Shown here: positions 62,591 to 64,000 of the stretch, piece after piece
Numbering within the stretch: the first letter of the stretch is position 1
Layout: each line of letters opens with the position of its first letter
Assembly: GCA_041687335.1 (NCBI GenBank)
Contig: JAWLCE010000011.1
Span: 1 to 64,000, forward strand
Direction: 5' to 3'
Length of the DNA: 64,000 nt
Source of the DNA: JAJFUE01 sp041687335
Lineage (GTDB): Bacteria > Sumerlaeota > Sumerlaeia > MVZB01
The notes under the pieces: model-generated
Database searches by the model: none
What the model was told of the DNA's origin: nothing
The model's input: only the letters and a program-made list of their open reading frames with translations
Program-made: the position numbers and the translations under genes

Positions 62591-64000
62591 GCAACCACGA
62601 CCATGATCATGAGATGGCTGTGCCGGCCAGCGGCGAGGCCAGGACCGGTCGCCGCTACTGGCGAAGCTTGGATGAGCTGAGCGACACGCCGCAATTCCGT
62701 GAGTTTCTCGAGCGTGAATTCCCCAGTCATGCCTCCGAAATGATCAGTCCCTTCACGCGGCGGGCCTTCCTGAACCTGATGGGCGCCTCGGTCGCGCTGG
62801 CGGGGGCGCTGACCGGCTGTCGGCGACCCGAGCAGCGCATCCTGCCCTATGCGCGGCGGCCCGAGGACCTGGTGCCGGGTGTGCCCCAGCGCTATGCAAC
62901 ATCGGTTGAGCGCGGCGGCAACGCGATCGGCATCCTGGCCACCTGCTTTGAGGGGCGGCCGGTCAAGCTGGAAGGGCACCCCCAGCACCCGGTCAGCCAG
63001 GGGGCGCTGGACATGATCGGGCAGGCGCTCGTGCTCGAGCTTTATGATCCGGATCGCTCGATCCGGCCGCTCGAGAAGGGGCTGCCGGTGGCGCCCGTCG
63101 CCGAGGTGATCAAACGACAGGCCGCCGCGCTGGCGGCCCGGTTGCGGGCGGCGGATGGCGAAGGGGTGGCATTCCTGTCCGGGCTGGCCACCTCGCCGCT
63201 GTTGGCTTCCCAGCGTGGGCGGTTGCTGGAGCGTTTCCCGCGCGCGAGTTGGCACGTTTGGGAGCCGCTCAACGAGGATCATGTCTACGCCGGAACATCC
63301 AGTGTGCTGGGGCGGCCGCTGCGGCCGGCGGTTGATTTTTCGCGTGCCGACCTCGTGCTGGCGCTTGACGCCGATTTCCTTGGCCGGGGCGTCGGAGCGC
63401 TGGCCGACACTCGCGCCTTTTCCGCCCGTCGGCGCACGGAGGATTCCCAGTCCCTCAACCGGCTTTATGCCGTCGAAGGGGCGATGACGCTGACGGGGAT
63501 GATGGCTGATCACAGGCTGCGGCTGGCACCGAGTCAGGTCGAGGCCTTCACGCTGGCCCTGGCTGCCGAACTGGCGAGTGAGCATGGTCTGTGGGCCGGT
63601 CAAGCGCCGGCGGGGGTGCTGGCGATCCATCGCGCCCATCGCTTCGACGCACGCTGGATTGCGGCGCTTGCGCGTGACCTGATGGCGCATCGCGGCCGCT
63701 GTGCGATCATGGTTGGCCAGGGTCAGCCGGCCTCGCTTCACGCACTGGCTGCCGCGCTGAATGTTGAGCTCGCCGGCCCATGCGTGCAGTACCGGCCGCC
63801 GGTCGATGCCAGCCATGTTGGGGCCGGGGACTCGTTGGCTGCGCTGGTGGAGTCAATGCGTGCCGGCCGCGTGCGCGAGTTGGTGATTCTGGGTGGCAAT
63901 CCGGTATTTGACGCGCCGGCCGATCTGGATTTCAGTGGCGCGCTGGCAGGAATCGAGGCGAGCTTCCATCTGGGGCTGGAAGTCAACGAAACGGCGCTGG
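62578..64000 (+). CDS. actB: Alternative complex III subunit ActB (molybdopterin-like part), truncated by window end
   Basis: Only the first 474 residues are visible and the frame is open at the window edge. A long N-terminus with YWRSLDELSD is followed by a twin-arginine-type TRRAFLNLMGASVALAG signal near residue 60 and LTGC. The MopB-like domain follows (CRRPEQRILPYARRPEDLVPG, GRPVKLEGHPQHPVSQGALD). ActB normally combines a molybdopterin-like domain without cofactor and an iron-sulfur domain; the second would lie beyond the window. It relays electrons from the quinol to ActA/E. ATG 62578 overlaps actA by 13 bases, as expected for this operon. Confidence 0.9.
   Translation, partial: MSLLSNHDHDHEMAVPASGEARTGRRYWRSLDELSDTPQFREFLEREFPSHASEMISPFTRRAFLNLMGASVALAGALTGCRRPEQRILPYARRPEDLVPGVPQRYATSVERGGNAIGILATCFEGRPVKLEGHPQHPVSQGALDMIGQALVLELYDPDRSIRPLEKGLPVAPVAEVIKRQAAALAARLRAADGEGVAFLSGLATSPLLASQRGRLLERFPRASWHVWEPLNEDHVYAGTSSVLGRPLRPAVDFSRADLVLALDADFLGRGVGALADTRAFSARRRTEDSQSLNRLYAVEGAMTLTGMMADHRLRLAPSQVEAFTLALAAELASEHGLWAGQAPAGVLAIHRAHRFDARWIAALARDLMAHRGRCAIMVGQGQPASLHALAAALNVELAGPCVQYRPPVDASHVGAGDSLAALVESMRAGRVRELVILGGNPVFDAPADLDFSGALAGIEASFHLGLEVNETAL

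Overview
This is a GC-rich window with about 45 protein genes and no rRNA, tRNA, CRISPR array, phage or insertion sequence that I can recognise. It looks like chromosome from an uncultured, probably Gram-negative, respiring heterotroph. The Gram-negative inference rests on lipoproteins, polytopic envelope proteins and an alternative complex III operon. The mix of heparinase-like and GH2 enzymes, right-handed beta-helix proteins ending in PVELSTFSLQ, gingipain-type (C25) lipoproteins, futalosine-pathway menaquinone synthesis and many short palindromic intergenic repeats resembles the deep-branching Sumerlaeota / Hydrogenedentota / Planctomycetes sphere. That placement is inference; no phylogeny could be run.

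Layout. 1-9079: a repeat-rich leader, a secreted heparinase II/III-like lyase, an ArnT/PMT-type glycosyltransferase and a convergent GH2 glycosidase-like protein, then a 630-base repeat island. 9080-17027: aspartate kinase with a deoxyhypusine-synthase-like protein, a second repeat island, then a leftward block with a DUF2130 coiled-coil protein, phenylacetate-CoA ligase with an ACT protein, and glutaminyl-tRNA synthetase. 17166-22118: two paralogous secreted beta-helix proteins with their own promoters and terminators, a secreted aldose epimerase and a His/Pro-rich lipoprotein. 22163-25955 (leftward): PhnP-like metallohydrolase, COG0731 radical SAM protein, and an O-antigen-ligase-like membrane protein with TPRs. 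26251-31533: a GT4 glycosyltransferase, a lipoprotein carrying an internal pseudopilin-like segment, and a tight redox cluster (CoA-disulfide-reductase-like flavoprotein, DsbA-fold protein, dodecin).

31943-39068: an acyl-CoA synthetase/GNAT fusion of the Pat type, an RsmC-like methyltransferase, and an overlapping three-gene unit (membrane protein, frameshifted ECF sigma factor, single-TM protein). 39206-43394 (leftward): an NtrC-type regulator followed by GlnD, a nitrogen-control pair. 43646-49741: thioredoxin-like protein, Memo-family protein, unknown membrane protein, radical SAM/SPASM-like protein, DUF188 protein, thiol peroxidase and a Gln-rich lipoprotein. 50025-64000: PrmC, MqnE, two 1.5-kilo-residue C25-peptidase lipoproteins on either side of an oppositely oriented rpmE, and the start of an alternative complex III operon (ActA, ActB).

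Functional threads. MqnE and ActA/ActB suggest menaquinol-based respiration through alternative complex III. Several redox proteins (flavoprotein disulfide reductase, DsbA-like, dodecin, Tpx, thioredoxin-like) indicate oxidant handling. Envelope and polysaccharide enzymes dominate the left half. The most unusual material is (i) a palindromic repeat family with a GAA triloop and a compensatory stem change in one copy, (ii) the tandem C25 lipoproteins, and (iii) the paired beta-helix proteins with an identical C-terminal tag.
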